Counted from the first letter of the stretch, positions 23,008 to 35,935 are shown. The stretch is 64,000 nucleotides of DNA from Pseudeuparius sepicola (GCA_963920635.1 OY987306.1:11798001-11862000), one strand, 5' to 3'. A program made the numbers and translations. Notes: generated by a model from the sequence alone, not told the origin.

Positions 23008-24960
23008 CATAATATATATAATAAACTCAATAAAGCAAAGGGATAGACTTAAGAAAAAATTAATTAAAAACAAAGATAACTTTGAATTAAAAAACACCTA
23101 TAAAACATACAGGAATATGTTAAATAAAATAATCTCAAAAACCAAATCGAAATATTATTCAGACAAAATTAAGGAGAACCAAAATGATGTAAAAAATTTA
23201 TATAGGTTGGTGGATGGAGCAACGAATCTAGACAACAGTAAAAGCTCTAAATGTATCATAAAAAAAGATAATGGAGACAGTTTTTTCAATGATAAAGAAA
23301 TGGTAGATTATTGCAATGAATATTTCATAAACATAGGAACTACAATGGCTATGCAAATAGATGTACCGCACAGGCAATTAGAAAATAATCGCGCAAATAT
23401 AATAAATACGTTGTTTCTTAAACCAGTTGGCAAAAATGAAATTATTGACCATATTGCTAGTCTAAAAAGTAAGTGTTCGCCAGGATTGGATGGCTTCTCT
23501 TCAAAATTCGTTAAGGATTTTCATAGACATTTACTAAATCCGTTAATCCACGTAATTAACCTAATATTCTCAACGGGAAAAGTACCAGAACCTTTTAAGG
23601 TGTCGGTGGTAACACCTATATTCAAACAGGGTAACAAAAGTTTCATTAAAAATTACAGACCAATTAGCCTGATAACAACTTTTGCTAAGATTTTTGAAAA
23701 ATATTTGAAGTTAAGACTTTACAATCATTTAAAGCAGCATAACATATTGAGTACTAGACAGTTCGGATTTCTGCCTGGGACTGGAACCTGTGATGCCATA
23801 TTTGGGGTGGTTAATCGGTTTAAAGCCATCTTGGATCAGGAGGATAAGTGTGTCACTGTATTCCTAGATCTGGCTAAGGCCTTTGATACAGTGCCTCACC
23901 AAAGACTACTTGAAATACTTGAATATAATGGAGTCCGGGGAGTGGCACACAATGTGTTTCAGGACTACTTCAGGGAAAGGAAACAAATTTTAAAACTAAA
24001 CAGATTTTACAGTGACACACTGACTATTGAAATGGGCTACCACAGGGCACTGTACTGGGTCCGCTGCTGTTTGTGTTGTACATAAACTCATTGTTGAAAA
24101 TTAGTAATGTTAATGGGGAGGTAATCTCTTATGCAGACGATACAGTTTGCCTGTTTAGCGGTGACACATGGAAATCGGCTAAAGAGAATGCAGAACGTGG
24201 AATGGCGGAGGTCAAACTATGGCTGGATCACAACAAACTGTCTCTGAACATTGAAAAGACAACCTTCATAGCATTTTCATTAAATGACTCAAATAGGCCG
24301 AATTTTGGTAAACTCAATACAAATAACAGTAACAATACTACATTTGATATTAAGGAAGTAGACAAAGCAACGTACTTGGGTATACAAATAGATAAAAATC
24401 TTAAGTGGCATAGTCAAGCCATAACTATTAATAAACGGCTAAGATGCTTCATCCATAAGTTCTATGAACTGAGAAAATTCTTAAATGATAAACATCTCAC
24501 CATGTTATACCAAGCACTGGTTGAATCAATAATCAGATATGGCATTCTTGTCTGGGGAGCGTTACATGATAACGCTCTTCACGCGCTAAATGTCATGCAA
24601 AACTACATACTAAAAATAATATTTAAAAAGGACAAACTTTTCTCCACTGAAAGATTATATACAGAAAACCAAATCTTAAATGTAAGACTACTTTACTTTC
24701 ACTCTGCGCTAATGTTTTACTTTAAGAACCCTCAACTCAGGTTAACTCTAGATCATAAACACAACACGAGATGCAGAGAAAACTTAATTGTACCATTTCA
24801 ACATACTACATCAGGTCAAAGATTTGTAACCTGGATAGGGCCAAAAATATTTAATCTCCTCCCAGACGCGATTCAAGGAATCAAGAACCAAAAGGTGTTT
24901 TCAAGACACTCCAAAGAATTTTTAATAAAAAATTATAATTTATTGATGTCTATGTTGTGA
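23008..24960 (+). pseudogene. Non-LTR retrotransposon reverse transcriptase, 5'-truncated, one frameshift
   Basis: The frame opens upstream of the first Met (23117), with SIKQRDRLKKKLIKNKDN from about 23014, so the endonuclease domain and ORF1 are missing. Reverse transcriptase motifs follow in order: SPGLDGFSSKF, NYRPISLITTFAKIFEK, RQFGFLPGTGTCDA, FLDLAKAFDTVPH, then a one-base loss at about 24031 within the G-L-P-Q-G box. The second frame (24073-24960) continues with ISYADDTVC (YADD at 24130-24141), the thumb, and a C-terminal region ending at TGA 24958-24960. The family is Jockey/CR1-like by motif order. Apart from the single frameshift the sequence is well preserved, so the insertion is fairly young. 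Confidence 0.85.
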
Positions 24961-25560
24961 ATCACGGCACTTGCATCCGGTTCTTTTGATGTTTTGCTGG
25001 TGGAATCTGTAAAAGTGTAAATTCTACATTTCATAAGACAGAGATGTCTATAGTACCTAAAATGCTAGTATTGGGATTTTGTGAGTCTAAAGTATGGCAC
25101 CATAGTGTTGCAATGTAACTTGCGATTGATTATGTCACACAGAATTATGTTGTAGTGAGGTGCTTTATTGTATATATGTGGATATGTATGTCGATGGAAA
25201 TGTATATGCGGATAACGTAAATTAACATTTTTTTATGTGAATAAGGCACAGCACCACAGTATTGCAATTCATTTTTTTGTTACTGTTTTACTTTTTTGCT
25301 ATTTTCGACACTTGTCCAAGTAGTAAATGCTGCCACATACATACAGGAATTCTGATTCCTAGGGATGCACTGCATTGCTCAAATAGTGTCATGAAACGGT
25401 GTAACTTATGGTTGAATATGTTATACTGTTATATGTTATATTGTGGTGAGGTGCCTTGTATATATGTGAATAACACCAAAATTAACATTAGTTTGATTGT
25501 TCACTATTAATCAATTAGAGAATTAGGAAATTGTTACACTACCTACTGTAATGGTGTTGA
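24961..25560. other. Probable LINE 3' untranslated region; no gene
   Basis: Two diverged copies of a GGCACCA(T/C)AGTGTTGCAAT ... TGGTGAGGTGC segment (about 25091-25230 and 25250-25490) follow the LINE stop. There is no coding signal. Confidence 0.4.
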
Positions 25561-25640
25561 TCCCCGTTAGAGGCCCTGTATGACACGAAAAGTGACAGTT
25601 ATTCGTTTTAACAGAGGTTGGACAACAGATTTTGGCAGAT
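25561..25640 (+). repeat. Short dispersed repeat (GAGGCCCT...GTGACAGTTATTCG)
   Basis: This 75-80 bp sequence recurs inverted at 27895-27970 and direct at 29367-29442, the latter two being the outer parts of the 27.8-29.5 kb palindrome arms. Here it stands alone just upstream of a THAP remnant. Confidence 0.75.
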
Positions 25641-25764
25641 CTAGTAACATTGTTTTTATTATATTCTTATCTTGGCGGGTGCCAGTTTGTCAACAAACTG
25701 TCGACAAATTATTGAGCGTGCTCAATTTCTTTTGCAAAAAGGAATGTTATCAGTTAAAAATAAC

Positions 25765-27072
25765 ATCTTGTGTAATAAGAAACTGCAAGAATTCTGAGCA
25801 GGATGAATTTTTCTTAACGCCATTTCCAAAAAGCGCAGAAGAATGAGCGCGATGGTGCAAATGAAATACCCTAACATGAGAGTTGGAAATGATACGAAAA
25901 TTTGCGAGGTAAGTAAATTTAATTACATAAGTATCCCTAGTTCCTTTTTATTTTTTGTTTGATCTGTGATTTTAATCTGCAGAATAATTTTCTTAATCTG
26001 CATCAGCAACATAACATAAGATACCTAAATTAATACCTATTAAATATTAGTACCTATTTGTTTTCAATAAAAGTCCATAAGGTTATACAAACCCCTTATT
26101 AGAATTCTTATGAAAATTTCCCAATCGAGCCCAATGTGAAATAGATAAAATTAAAATGTTTGCCCTTCAAGGAGGTAAAACCTGTTAGGTATATTTACTG
26201 GACCGGTACAGGCATTTTTCGTTTCATGGAATAATAAAAATGTAAGTATATGTATATGGATATATTAGATAAGTTGTGCGTGACAACTTTGGATTGGTTT
26301 ATAAGTAATATTTTGTTACTGCGTAAAGGAAACTTTTCTGCTACAAAATTCTCATAACGAAGAGACGTATTCCAGAAAACTATACAGGATCTTCCTCATC
26401 AAAACTTCCACCTCCATAATTTTTTGACCTATTAATTTTTTTTTAAATTTTCGTTGCTTCTCGAAAGGAGAAAACTAAAAAATACGAAAAAAGTTGTTTG
26501 CAATTAGAAAATTCTTCCTATCGTGAAATTTGGAAAGAGAGTGTAATATGTAATTCGTAAATACTTATTCTAATACATTTTTTTCGAAACCTCCTATAGG
26601 AAAAAACGCCACGAATAAATAGCAATAAAATACTTACAAAATCTTACTTCTAAGGATATTTTAGAATTTATAATAACTGTTAGAGAGAGGCAGATTTGAA
26701 GGAGCTTTATTTTACACCAAGACCAACAAAATTGGACAAAAAAGAAGTTAACACGGGTGGGAATATAAAGAACCCTTTTTGTGTAGTCAGTTAAATGTGT
26801 GAGCTTATATTCCATTACAAATTTCTTGCTGATAAAAAAATAGCATTTGATGGCAGCGTTTTATTACGTTTATTTAGCTTAAATTTATAGTTCTTTAACT
26901 TTCACAGGTTCACTTCTCCGACATGGATTTTGAGTGTCAGGTTGTGCTGAAAAAAGGATCATCTCCTGCAACGTTTGATGAACGTGACTTTAGCAAGAAA
27001 GAACCATTATTAAATATGTATAAATTTGTGAGAACTTGTAGTAGTTTGATTTTTCCTATTTACTTGCAATAA
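25765..27072 (+). pseudogene. THAP-domain remnant in two exons
   Basis: Exon 1 (about 25765-25908) reads TSCVIRNCKNSEQDEFFLTPFPKSAEE, then a TGA, then ARW and, one frame over, MKYPNMRVGNDTKICE, ending at a perfect GAG|GTAAGT donor. Exon 2 starts at 26908 after TTTCACAG with VHFSDMDFECQVVLKKGSSPATFDERDF and is open to TAA at 27070-27072. Together they form the zinc-binding THAP pattern: C-x4-C, FPK, W, then C-x2-H across the splice junction, and a GSSPATF segment in the AVPxxF position. THAP domains bind DNA and occur in host factors and in P-element-type transposases. A nonsense codon and a one-base frameshift in exon 1 indicate a pseudogene. Confidence 0.7.
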
Positions 27073-27848
27073 TATATCTTTGAAAACAAAAATACTGTTG
27101 TCTTCTTTATTGAAATGTAGATGATCTCTCTTGCATTAAAAAGTTATTAACTTTTATTTTACAAAAAAAAAAAAGAATGAGAGACTAATATATCGATATT
27201 AAATATCGATCATTTTTTTATTCAGCCTAATTCCTATTATTAGTGGTTGATTCATATTACCAAAACAAACTTTCCAACTTTTTGTTATGTACAAATTTTA
27301 GTATTAATTGTCTTAAAATTATGATGGTAGGTATAAGAAGAAAGTTTGAAGAAATTAAACCATGCAGTAAAACCATTTAAAAGACCTTTTTTATTTTTAA
27401 ATAAAAGTAATAAAAATTATTATTGCAGCTACGATTCCTATTGAAGAAATATTCGAAAGTTTGGTTAGTTGGTATGCTAGAGCCTTGTTTAATTTTATGT
27501 ACATACCTATCTACATTAGGTACCTACCACCCTCCTACAAAAATTTAATAAATGTTTTTATCCTGATATCCTAAAATTGCTGTTTTTTTTTTTTGAACAA
27601 ATTATATGTTTCTTCACTTTTCCATTCAAACTTCAATAATTATTATTAGTGAAGCTTTGCAAATAACATACTACTACCTAACCTATTTACCTATTTATTG
27701 GTTTTATCTATATTTTTATACATTTTAAACTGTGCCCTCATCTACCTACGCTTATGGCAGTTAACTGTCGTCAGCTTAACCTTAAAATGAAATTTTGATA
27801 CATCATGCTGCTAGGGGAATGCTAGAAAGAGCGAAAAAATATATGTCT
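27073..27848. other. No gene recognised
   Basis: AT-rich. A weak TATTGCAG acceptor-like site near 27428 precedes a short open stretch that cannot be tied to the THAP remnant. A small perfect palindrome, ATCGATATTAAATATCGAT, lies near 27193. Confidence 0.45.
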
Positions 27849-29495
27849 GTTGCACAAAATGAATTTCATAGGGAAAATAAGACCCTTGCCAGAGAGAGAG
27901 ATCTGATCGTTGTCCAACCTCTGTTAAAACGAATAACTGTCACTTTTTGTGTCATAGAGGGCCTCTAATCCCCGTATTAAATAAATAAATAAATTCATTA
28001 GCATGTGTGAAAGATGGTAGAACATGCATTATTTAATTTTCATGAAAGAATGACCTCCTGAATTTATTTAGGTCCATCTTGTATAAATATTCTTATATTT
28101 TACTATACACATTATTGGTGTCAAAATAAGGGCACTTCTTCATATATTTTTTTCTTCTTCTAAGGGCAATAGTTTTTTTTTACACAGAGCGTATAAGTTT
28201 AGAGAAAAATACACATATTTCTTAGTATGTCGAGAGGTATACGAGATATTTTCTTCAAACTTGGCGTGTCACATGAGTGGATGAGCCGTCAAACTTAACG
28301 TTGATATGAAGCTTCTGAATCCCCCAGTTACGAAGATACAGGGTGATATTAAAATTAATTAGTTCAGAAAAATATGAATACACTGTATAATCGCATTTTT
28401 TAATTTGTTTTGAGTGGTGAATCCAATGGTTAACAAAAAGTATCTCTTAGTATTTTTTCATATTTGCAGCCGTTTCTTAATTATTTTCAAAGAACGGCAA
28501 TGCTGCAATAAACAAGTCATTTTAAGAATAAATCTAGCAACCTGTGGATGCCAATTAAACTTGGCACTATTTGATTCATTTGGCTGTCAACTTTGCACTT
28601 TAGTATCAATATTTTGAAAAATAATATTTTCATTCGAAGAATTGACTGACATGCACTTTTGCCAATGGCAATATTAAACATGCGGAAACGCATAGTTGCG
28701 TGTATTAAAAGAGACGGCGGTCATTTCGAACATGTAATAATTTACTAATTTTCTAATAGCATTACCTTTCTTTTATTATTGTTTTTGCTTTTGAAATATT
28801 TTGTTAAATAAAGTTTAATTGGCATTCATAGATTTATTCTTAAAATGACTTGTTTATTGCAGCAATGCCGTTCTTTGAAATATGAAAAAATACTAAGAGA
28901 TACTTTTTGTTAACCATTGGATTCACCACTCAAAACAAATTAAAAAATGCGATTATACAGTGTATTCATATTTTTCTGAACTAATTAATTTTAATATCAC
29001 ACTGTATCTTCGTAACTGGGGGATTCAGAAGCTTCATATCAACCTTAAGTTTGACGGCTCATCCACTCATGTGACACGCCAAGTTTGAAGAAAATATCTC
29101 GTATACTTCTCGACATACTAAGAAATATGTGTATTTTTCTCTAAACTTATACGCTCTGTGTAAAAAAAAAACTATTGCCCTTAGAAGAAGAAAAAAATAT
29201 ATGAAGAAGTGCCCTTATTTTGACACCAATAATGTGTATAGTAAAATATAAGAATATTTATACAAGATGGACCTAAATAAATTCAGGAGGTCATTCTTTC
29301 ATGAAAATTAAATAATGCATGTTCTACCATCTTTCACACATGCTAATGAATTTATTTATTTATTTAATACGGGGATTAGAGGCCCTCTATGACACAAAAA
29401 GTGACAGTTATTCGTTTTAACAGAGGTTGGACAACGATCGGATCTCTCTCTCTGGCAAGGGTCTTATTTTCCCTATGAAATTCATTTTGTGCAAC
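27849..29495. repeat. 1.65-kb palindrome (arms 27849-28562 and 28811-29495)
   Basis: Starting from GTTGCACAAAATGAATTTC and its complement at 29495, the two arms pair over roughly 700 bp with few mismatches and a 248-bp spacer. Within each arm are TTACACAGAGCG (28180 and complement ending about 29163) and ATA-CAGGGTGATATT (28339 and complement ending 29004), so several terminus-like motifs are nested. No protein is encoded. Confidence 0.9.
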
Positions 29496-30028
29496 TTTGC
29501 ACTTTAGTATCAATATTTTGAAAAATAATATTTTCATTCGAAGAATTGACTGACATGCACTTTTGCCAATGGCAATATTAAACATGCGGAAACGCATAGT
29601 TGCGTGTATTAAAAGAGACGGCGGTCATTTCGAACATGTAATAATTTACTAATTTTCTAATAGCATTACCTTTCTTTTATTATTGTTTTTGCTTTTGAAA
29701 TATTTTGTTAAATAAAGTTTAATTGGCATTCATAGATTTATTCTTAAAATGACTTGTTTATTGCAGCAATGCCGTTCTTTGAAATATGAAAAAATACTAA
29801 GAGATACTTTTTGTTAACCATTGGATTCACCACTCAAAACAAATTAAAAAATGCGATTATACAGTGTATTCATATTTTTCTGAACTAATTAATTTTAATA
29901 TCACACTGTATCTTCGTAACTGGGGGATTCAGAAGCTTCATATCAACCTTAAGTTTGACGGCTCATCCACTCATGTGACACGCCAAGTTTGAAGAAAATA
30001 TCTCGTATACTTCTAGACATACTAAGAA
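29492..30028. repeat. Direct duplication of the palindrome core (copy of 28588-29124)
   Basis: The sequence from CAACTTTGCACTTTAG to ACATACTAAGAA repeats the spacer plus the inner right arm at an offset of 904 bp, almost without change. It directly abuts the right end of the palindrome. Confidence 0.9.
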
Positions 30029-31537
30029 GTGACATAGGTACTAAGAAGTGACGTACAGTAATGCAAAATGTTGTATGATATTACGCACAAGCCTGTGGGT
30101 GCTTCTGGGGTACTCCTAGTTTGGAGTATTGTGAAGGTGAGAATTATTATTTTATTAATATTAATTTATAAAGTACAGGGTGATCTCACCCCCCCCCCCC
30201 AACTTCTTTATTTTGCAAGTTGAAGAAAAAATTGTAATAAAAGTTTTAGAATTTTTGGTAGACTTTCCCATGGTGTTGTTGAAATTGATACAGGGTTTCC
30301 GTAAAAGCTGGACAAACCAAACTTGTTTTTTTAGTGGAACACCCTGTAGATATGTATATTATCGAATTTTCGGAATCTACCCTTTATCCCAAAAGTGGCA
30401 TTTCTAAATCGAATTTGAAAAAATTTATTTGAAAAAGATTTTTCTGCTTAATTATTGATCCATAGATGTAAAAATGAAAAATAAAACCTGAAATGTGTAG
30501 TTTATATAAAAGTCTTTTTGTCAAAGTAGAAGCTAAAACTCTTATACAGAATGGTCCAACTTTTATCCTCCAAACTTCCAGAGTCGATAGAAAAAGTAAA
30601 AATAAGATTATCTTTTCCTATAAACACATATAGAAAACTCAATTGTTTTCGTTGTACATACATGGCGTTAAAGTTGGGGTATTTTAAAAGTTATTTCTTG
30701 ATAGACTAAAATAAGGAGTTTTATTATTATTAGAGAAAAATTCATGACTTTTGTTTAAAATCGGTTCAAAGATAGGTGTAAAATTCTGAAAAGCTTTGAA
30801 TTTTCTTACTATTAAACAATTTGGGGAGAACATATTGTCACTACAGGAATCTCATGTCAATTTTGACTTTCAATTGCTTTATTTTATTGGCACTTTACCC
30901 CTGCCAACTATTTTGTGCACGACTTACCCGCAATGTTGACTATTCTGTCAAAGCATGTGCAAACTTGCAATTCGTTTACCATGACTAACTTTCTGTTTTA
31001 ACGATTTACTTATTACAATGTTTTCAGAGAAGGTGCGAAAACTAAAGTCATCTAATTAAAACAATGCTTTCTTTTGTGACAGTTTCCCTATATCTTAAAT
31101 CCATTTAATATTTTATAAGATATCCCCCCCCCCCCCCCCGGTTACGCCACTGGGCACAGACATCCCGTTCACAAATGTTCCCGTTATTATTACTTATCTG
31201 TAAACAAGATAATTTTTGAAAAATTTTCATTGAATTAAACCTGGACCGACACGATATTAAAGACCCGAGCATGAAGATATTTCATTGTTGTTTGAGCACT
31301 GGAGTGGCGCTACTCAATGAAAAAAATGGCATCATATTATAGGTTATAGGGGTGTATTCTGTGGTTATAGGTGTGTCAGTTTTTGATGTTTAGAATGCCG
31401 CATATTTTAAATATCCAGCTTTATTACGATTTACGTTCTTTTTTCGGTAATGAATTGTCTTTGTGGTCAATATTTCGTAGTTTTGTCATATTAACTGTTT
31501 TGGTAGGTAGATTTGTTTGTGAAAACATGAAATTTCC
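30029..31537. other. No gene; scattered MITE ends and poly-C tracts
   Basis: A TACAGGGTGATCTC terminus at 30175 is followed by a run of ten or more C. TACAGGGTTTCCG (30292) and ACACCCTGTAG (30341) may be a small broken element. A 16-base C run at 31124-31139, followed by GGTTACGCCACTGGGC, looks like the end of a repeat. Confidence 0.5.
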
Positions 31538-31753
31538 ATGCTCGTGAAGATAATCATATGGACAGTCCATTACGTGAACGGCAGAAGAATAAACATTATT
31601 TTGGAATTATGTGATGACTGTCCAAAGTGTCCAACCAGTCGCAGAAGCGAGGATTCTGGATATTATACTTTGGAAGAGTATTTTCTAGCGTATGCAAAAA
31701 CTAAAGTAGAAAATTTGATCTATAGCCCCAAAGCGAACCAATGGTTCACTATA
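31538..31753 (+). other. Unassigned open frame truncated by a MITE
   Basis: 72 codons are open up to the TA where the next element is inserted. They include a CDDCPKCPTSRRSEDSGYY cluster and an amphipathic stretch (LEEYFLAYAKTKVENL). The composition is protein-like, but no domain or splice sites are convincing. It could be a fragment of a gene or of a retroelement. Confidence 0.25.
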
Positions 31754-32447
31754 CAGGGTGAGTCACATCTAAAGTCAGAGCCGAAAACACAAGGTAGAAC
31801 TCTCTAAAATAAGCACATATGCTTAATAAACATTAGCCCAAAAAAGCTTGGTTCTCCATATACAGCGTGTTGAAAATTTTCCAAAATAACATATTTTTTT
31901 AATTTCTTTCGATCCCATTTAGGAATTCCAACCAAATTTGGTACACATTATACACTGGACGGTTGCCATTTTGTGGAATAATTTGACCCCGTTCCGATCA
32001 CCAGCGGCGTAGGTACAAATAGTTACTGTAAAAAAGTAGTACGGCCCTGTGCAAAACCAAAATTTTGCCTTTTTTGGATAGCCCATTTAATTTGGAACAA
32101 AAAGTGCCTCTTGGTATTTTTTTATTTCTGGTACAGTTTCTTCGTAATTTCGGATTTTTTAAACTAGTGTCAAGGTGATTATGCTGGCATTTTAAATAAA
32201 ATTATTTGTATCTACGCCGCTGCTCATCTGAACAGGGCCAAATTATTGCACAAAATGACAACCCATAATATGTATAAAATAATTCCTAAACGGGCTAGAA
32301 AAAAATTAAAAAATATTTGGAAAAGTTTCAACACTCTGTATATGGAGAACCAAGCGTTTTTGAGCTAATGTTTATTAAGCATATGTGCTTATTTTAGCGA
32401 ATTCTACCTTGTGTTTTCGGCTCTGCCTTTAGATGTGACTCACCCTG
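31754..32447. mobile_element. 694-bp foldback element (CAGGGTGAGTCACATCT termini)
   Basis: The inverted arms are flanked by TA (31752-31753, 32448-32449). A second terminus-like TACAGCGTG motif occurs at 31861, 109 bp inside the left end, and is mirrored on the right. Confidence 0.9.
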
Positions 32448-32840
32448 TATAAAGAAACTGGAAAATCTATACTTACTTACACTACAGCTAGCCATGGACT
32501 TCATTTCAAACCAAAAGTTACCAAAACATTCTTGCTTGCTTTTTAGACTTGCCTTTCTTAAGAAATCTAAGGAAATGTGTCATATAAACTTGTAAAATTA
32601 AAGGGACATAACAAACATTCATTTTATTTTATTTTGGATATTAAATTCATTGTAATATACATATTTGCATGTTTTTTTCTAAAAGATTCTGTAAAAATGT
32701 TGTTTTAACATTTAACCACCTGTCGATTTTTTTCGTTGTGTGGCGCTAGTAGCGATCGCTTGAAACAGCGCTATGCACTGCTGGTCTTTAATATAGTGTT
32801 GGTCTGGGTTAAACGAGGCAGGTACGACAGAAAATAAAAA
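32448..32840. other. No gene recognised
   Basis: AT-rich sequence with GGCGCTAGTAGCGATCGCTTG near 32742. No element ends are paired. Confidence 0.45.
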
Positions 32841-32844
32841 TTAA

Positions 32845-33350
32845 TTGTATTTGAAGAATAAATTGACAAATATTATTAAACTCAATTATATGCATCACTT
32901 TCCACTTCAAAAACACCTTTCCTGTAGTAATATAATGCCTATAGAAAGTGGTTTAGAAAAAAGTGGAACATATAAAGTTAACTGTTCAGATTGTAATCAA
33001 AAGTATGTTGGACAAACTAGACGTTCCTAAAAAACTAAATTTAACGAACAAATGGGACATTTTAAATATGGTCGATTGGAAAAATCTAGCAAGTATGACT
33101 TGTGCTATCATGTAAAAGTGCTTCGAGTAGGCATGTATTATTAGGGCTTATTAGAAAAATCGTGTACTTACCTCAATTGACTGCCTATTCTTCGAGAGGG
33201 ACTGGGCTAGGATCGAAAAGTTCCTTTGCACTGCACCAACATCATCAGCTATGGCAGGAACAATTATGCCAGCGATCTAGCATGTGTCGTTTACAAAAAA
33301 GGGTAGGTATGTACTTGATGTTTTCTTCATTAGGCCAATCACTTTAGATA
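32845..33350 (+). pseudogene. Penelope-like retroelement fragment (GIY-YIG endonuclease)
   Basis: The frame reads SGTYKVNCSDCNQKYVGQTRRS, then a TAA at 33028-33030, then collinear KTKFNEQMGHFKYGRLEKSSKY. G-T-Y...Y-V-G-Q-T with the C-x2-C between is the GIY-YIG core that follows the reverse transcriptase in Penelope-like elements. The reverse transcriptase itself is absent and stops follow, so only a 3' remnant is left. Confidence 0.7.
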
Positions 33351-33369
33351 AATAAATAGAAATCGAGGC

Positions 33370-34560
33370 CGATCTACTCTCAAACATAACAAATACATAA
33401 AATCATTTTTTTTTTGTAGATAATAGCCTGAAATTTTTTTGTTCGAAAGGCCCATAAAAAATCGTTCTTTTTGACCTTCCTACCATTTACAAAATGTAAA
33501 TTCAGGGCCGGCTACGATTTTTTTTTGTAAGACCCATTTTTACGAAAACCATTTAGCGATTTTTTGTTTACAATCTGACACCACTGCGTTAATCAGGACA
33601 CCCCAAAATTTCCATATACAGGGTGATTCAAAACTATGCGGCACCCTTTCAGGGGCGTAATTTACTCGTTAAAATAAGACAAAAAGTTCATATCAAGATG
33701 GGTCCAAAAAGGCTTCGTTACGAAGATACAGGGTGATTAAGCTTTCAAAAAATTATTATTATTATTATTTTGTGCCTTAGCGCCTTTCTAGTATCCAAAA
33801 TTTGCCTACTCCTACTGCAATTCCATTTGAAAATCATTTCGTTTCTTCACAGTAAAATAAAGAGTCCAAAAAAGATGAGAAATAGGAAAAACTCCAATTT
33901 TTCGCGAAAAGGAGAGAGATATGAAAAAAATGAAAGATACATTTTTTGTTCCATATTGTATTGTTTATTCAACCAGATAATTTTTTTTTATTGTACACGG
34001 CCGTAGTATTTTTTTTTTTTAATTAATGGTACTGATTACCCATACCTCCGCCACTGGTTACTTTGGAGACCTGATTAACGTGTTATGTCACCCTACGAGG
34101 ATATTATTGTTTGGTTAAGTTTGGTTTAAATATTCTTATTGGTTTGGAAGGTGTAAACAAAAATCGATATTTATTTGAAAACTTAATCACCCTGTATCTT
34201 CGTAACGAAGCGTTTTTGGACCCATGTTGATATGAACTTTTCGTCTTATTTTAACGAGTAAATTACACCCCTGAAAGGGTGCCGCATAGTTTTGAATCAC
34301 TCTGTATACCAAATTTGGATAAAAAATATACAAGGAGTTCCATTCTACAAGGTGCCAAAGATGAGCAAAATAGGAATTTTAAAAGCATCGGGTAAGTCAG
34401 TGTGCCATGGAATCCCCTCAAAACAGTTGAATGGTCAGCAGGGCCACTCAACGGGTTGGTGTGCAAAGATTCGATACAAACATGTTCAGGGTATTTTTCA
34501 CTGAGCCATCGCCAAATGCTGAATTTTTATGAATCTTTATACTGGTCAAGAGAGCTCTGA
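33370..34560. repeat. Family B repeat copy interrupted by a foldback element
   Basis: Family B interior sequence (TTTTGACCTTCC, GGGCCGGCT, ACGAAAACCATTTAGCG) runs to 33618 and resumes at 34305 with GGAGTTCCATTCTAC and GTGTGCCATGGAATCCCCTC. In the complete copy at 12.9 kb these blocks are contiguous. Confidence 0.8.
33619..34304. mobile_element. Foldback element nested in a family B repeat
   Basis: Its inverted termini, CAGGGTGATTCAAAACTATGC and the complement ending 34304, are flanked by TA. A second terminus-like TA-CAGGGTGATTAAG at 33729 is mirrored by a complement ending 34194, so a 110-bp outer zone encloses an inner pair. The sequence before the inner motif, CGTTACGAAGA, is also found before the inner motif at 28339 (AGTTACGAAGA). 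Confidence 0.9.
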
Positions 34561-34777
34561 ATTTTCGAAAAAATATTAATGAACTCAAGAATATTTTTTT
34601 TTACAAAATGCCAACCATACATAAAAAACAGTTTAAATTATTGGACCTTTCTCAACAGTCACTTAAGATGATACATTTTCTGTGTATTTCCTGTTGTGGC
34701 ACACCATAGCCACCTTAACTTATGTATATACTGACTTATTCTACTGACGAGCCGGCTTCTGTATTTTTTAGATTTAG

Positions 34778-35045
34778 TTATTTTACAGTGTCTGGTGCGG
34801 TTTTGATATACTCTATTTTTGACCCCAAAATATTCAGTAGGTACCTACTTTGAGGTGGCACAAAGACACCCTGTATATTTTGTGTTGGATCTTTGCACGC
34901 CAATGAGTGATCCTGTTGACCATTTAACAGTTTTGAGGGGATTAAATGGCACTTGACTTGCCAGATGACTTCAAAATTCCTATTTTGTTCAACTTTCACA
35001 CCCTACAGAATTAAACTCATTTGTATATTCAAAAAGTAGACACCC
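34778..35045 (-). repeat. Family B repeat, partial, inverted
   Basis: The complement of the GGAATTTTAAAG..., GTGTGCCATG.. and TGGTGTGCAAAG blocks is present, ending with ACACCCTGTTC. The copy is diverged. Confidence 0.75.
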
Positions 35046-35185
35046 TGTTCAAAAGTTCCCCTGAACAAAATACCAAAAAGGTCATCTCCGGATGGACTGC
35101 CAAATTTTTTATTACTTAAACATTACTGACTCAATGCCAACATCAGATATGAACGACTTCATGAAAACAAATCTTCATATAATAA

Positions 35186-35300
35186 GTGGATTTAGCCAAA
35201 ACTGGTAAACGTGCGTGCCTACTTATGAGTCATTTATTTCATTGTGGGTTCGAACGGCACCATCGCAATGATAAAGGCCTGCCAGCTGGCGTCGCGAAAC
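35186..35300 (+). repeat. tRNA-like SINE head
   Basis: It has box A-like TAGCCAAAACTGG (35192-35204) and box B-like GGGTTCGAAC (35246-35255) at about the right spacing for an internal RNA polymerase III promoter. Read from the other strand, sequence right of box B matches another tRNA-like segment at 38871-38920, so two heads appear joined at the self-complementary TTCGAA. Confidence 0.5.
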
Positions 35301-35739
35301 GCCACTACGTCATCACAGGGAGGCAGGGAGGTAGCATTTTGTAGTTATTTACGTGTACTTGTCTGGCGATTTTCCTGTTTTAAAGAACGTTTGTTGTGTG
35401 TTGGACTGTGTTTTTTTAGTAATATAGGACGTGGAGTTTTATTAATAAGGTGGTAAAACAGCAGTGGTTCAGAATAAAGTGATTAAAGTTCAATTTTAGT
35501 TTATCGGTTTTAGCCTTGTTTATGGAATCCCTAGTTAGCCAATGTGTGACAGAGCCATAAGGATACAAAAGCAATATTGGATACAAGCAACAGATGGCGC
35601 TAAAAATTAAAAAATAGTTGGACAACTTTATTTTTTGCAAAATCTGCCCCTTGTATCTACTGCATTTCTGTCATGTCCTTATGTCAGTGTCAGATATTGG
35701 CTAATTATTGTGTCTATTAGTTTCGGACTTATTCAAATC

Positions 35740-35935
35740 ATGCCGTGGACGTGTTCCCTTCCCAACTGCAAGGCAACTAAAAAGGCAGTCCTAATGTGTC
35801 CGCTTTTTCCTCACTAAAGACCCCATTTTAAGGAAAAATTGGGTTAAGGCCATCAAAAGAGATTTTGTTCCTACAGTCTTCCAGGGTTTTGGTTTGGACT
35901 GTTGGAGAGTGTTATACCTAGCAATTTTACGTGAT
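35740..35935 (+). pseudogene. THAP-domain exon fragment
   Basis: An ATG at 35740 starts MPWTCSLPNCKATKKAVLMC then PLFPH, a TAA (35815-35817), RPHFKE and, after a frame change, NWVKAIKRDFVPTVFQG. C-x4-C near the N-terminus, PLFP and the W of ..WVKAI fit the first half of a THAP domain. The stop and frameshift make it a pseudogene. It closely resembles the fragment at 63.6 kb (KWVQAIKRADFV). Confidence 0.65.
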
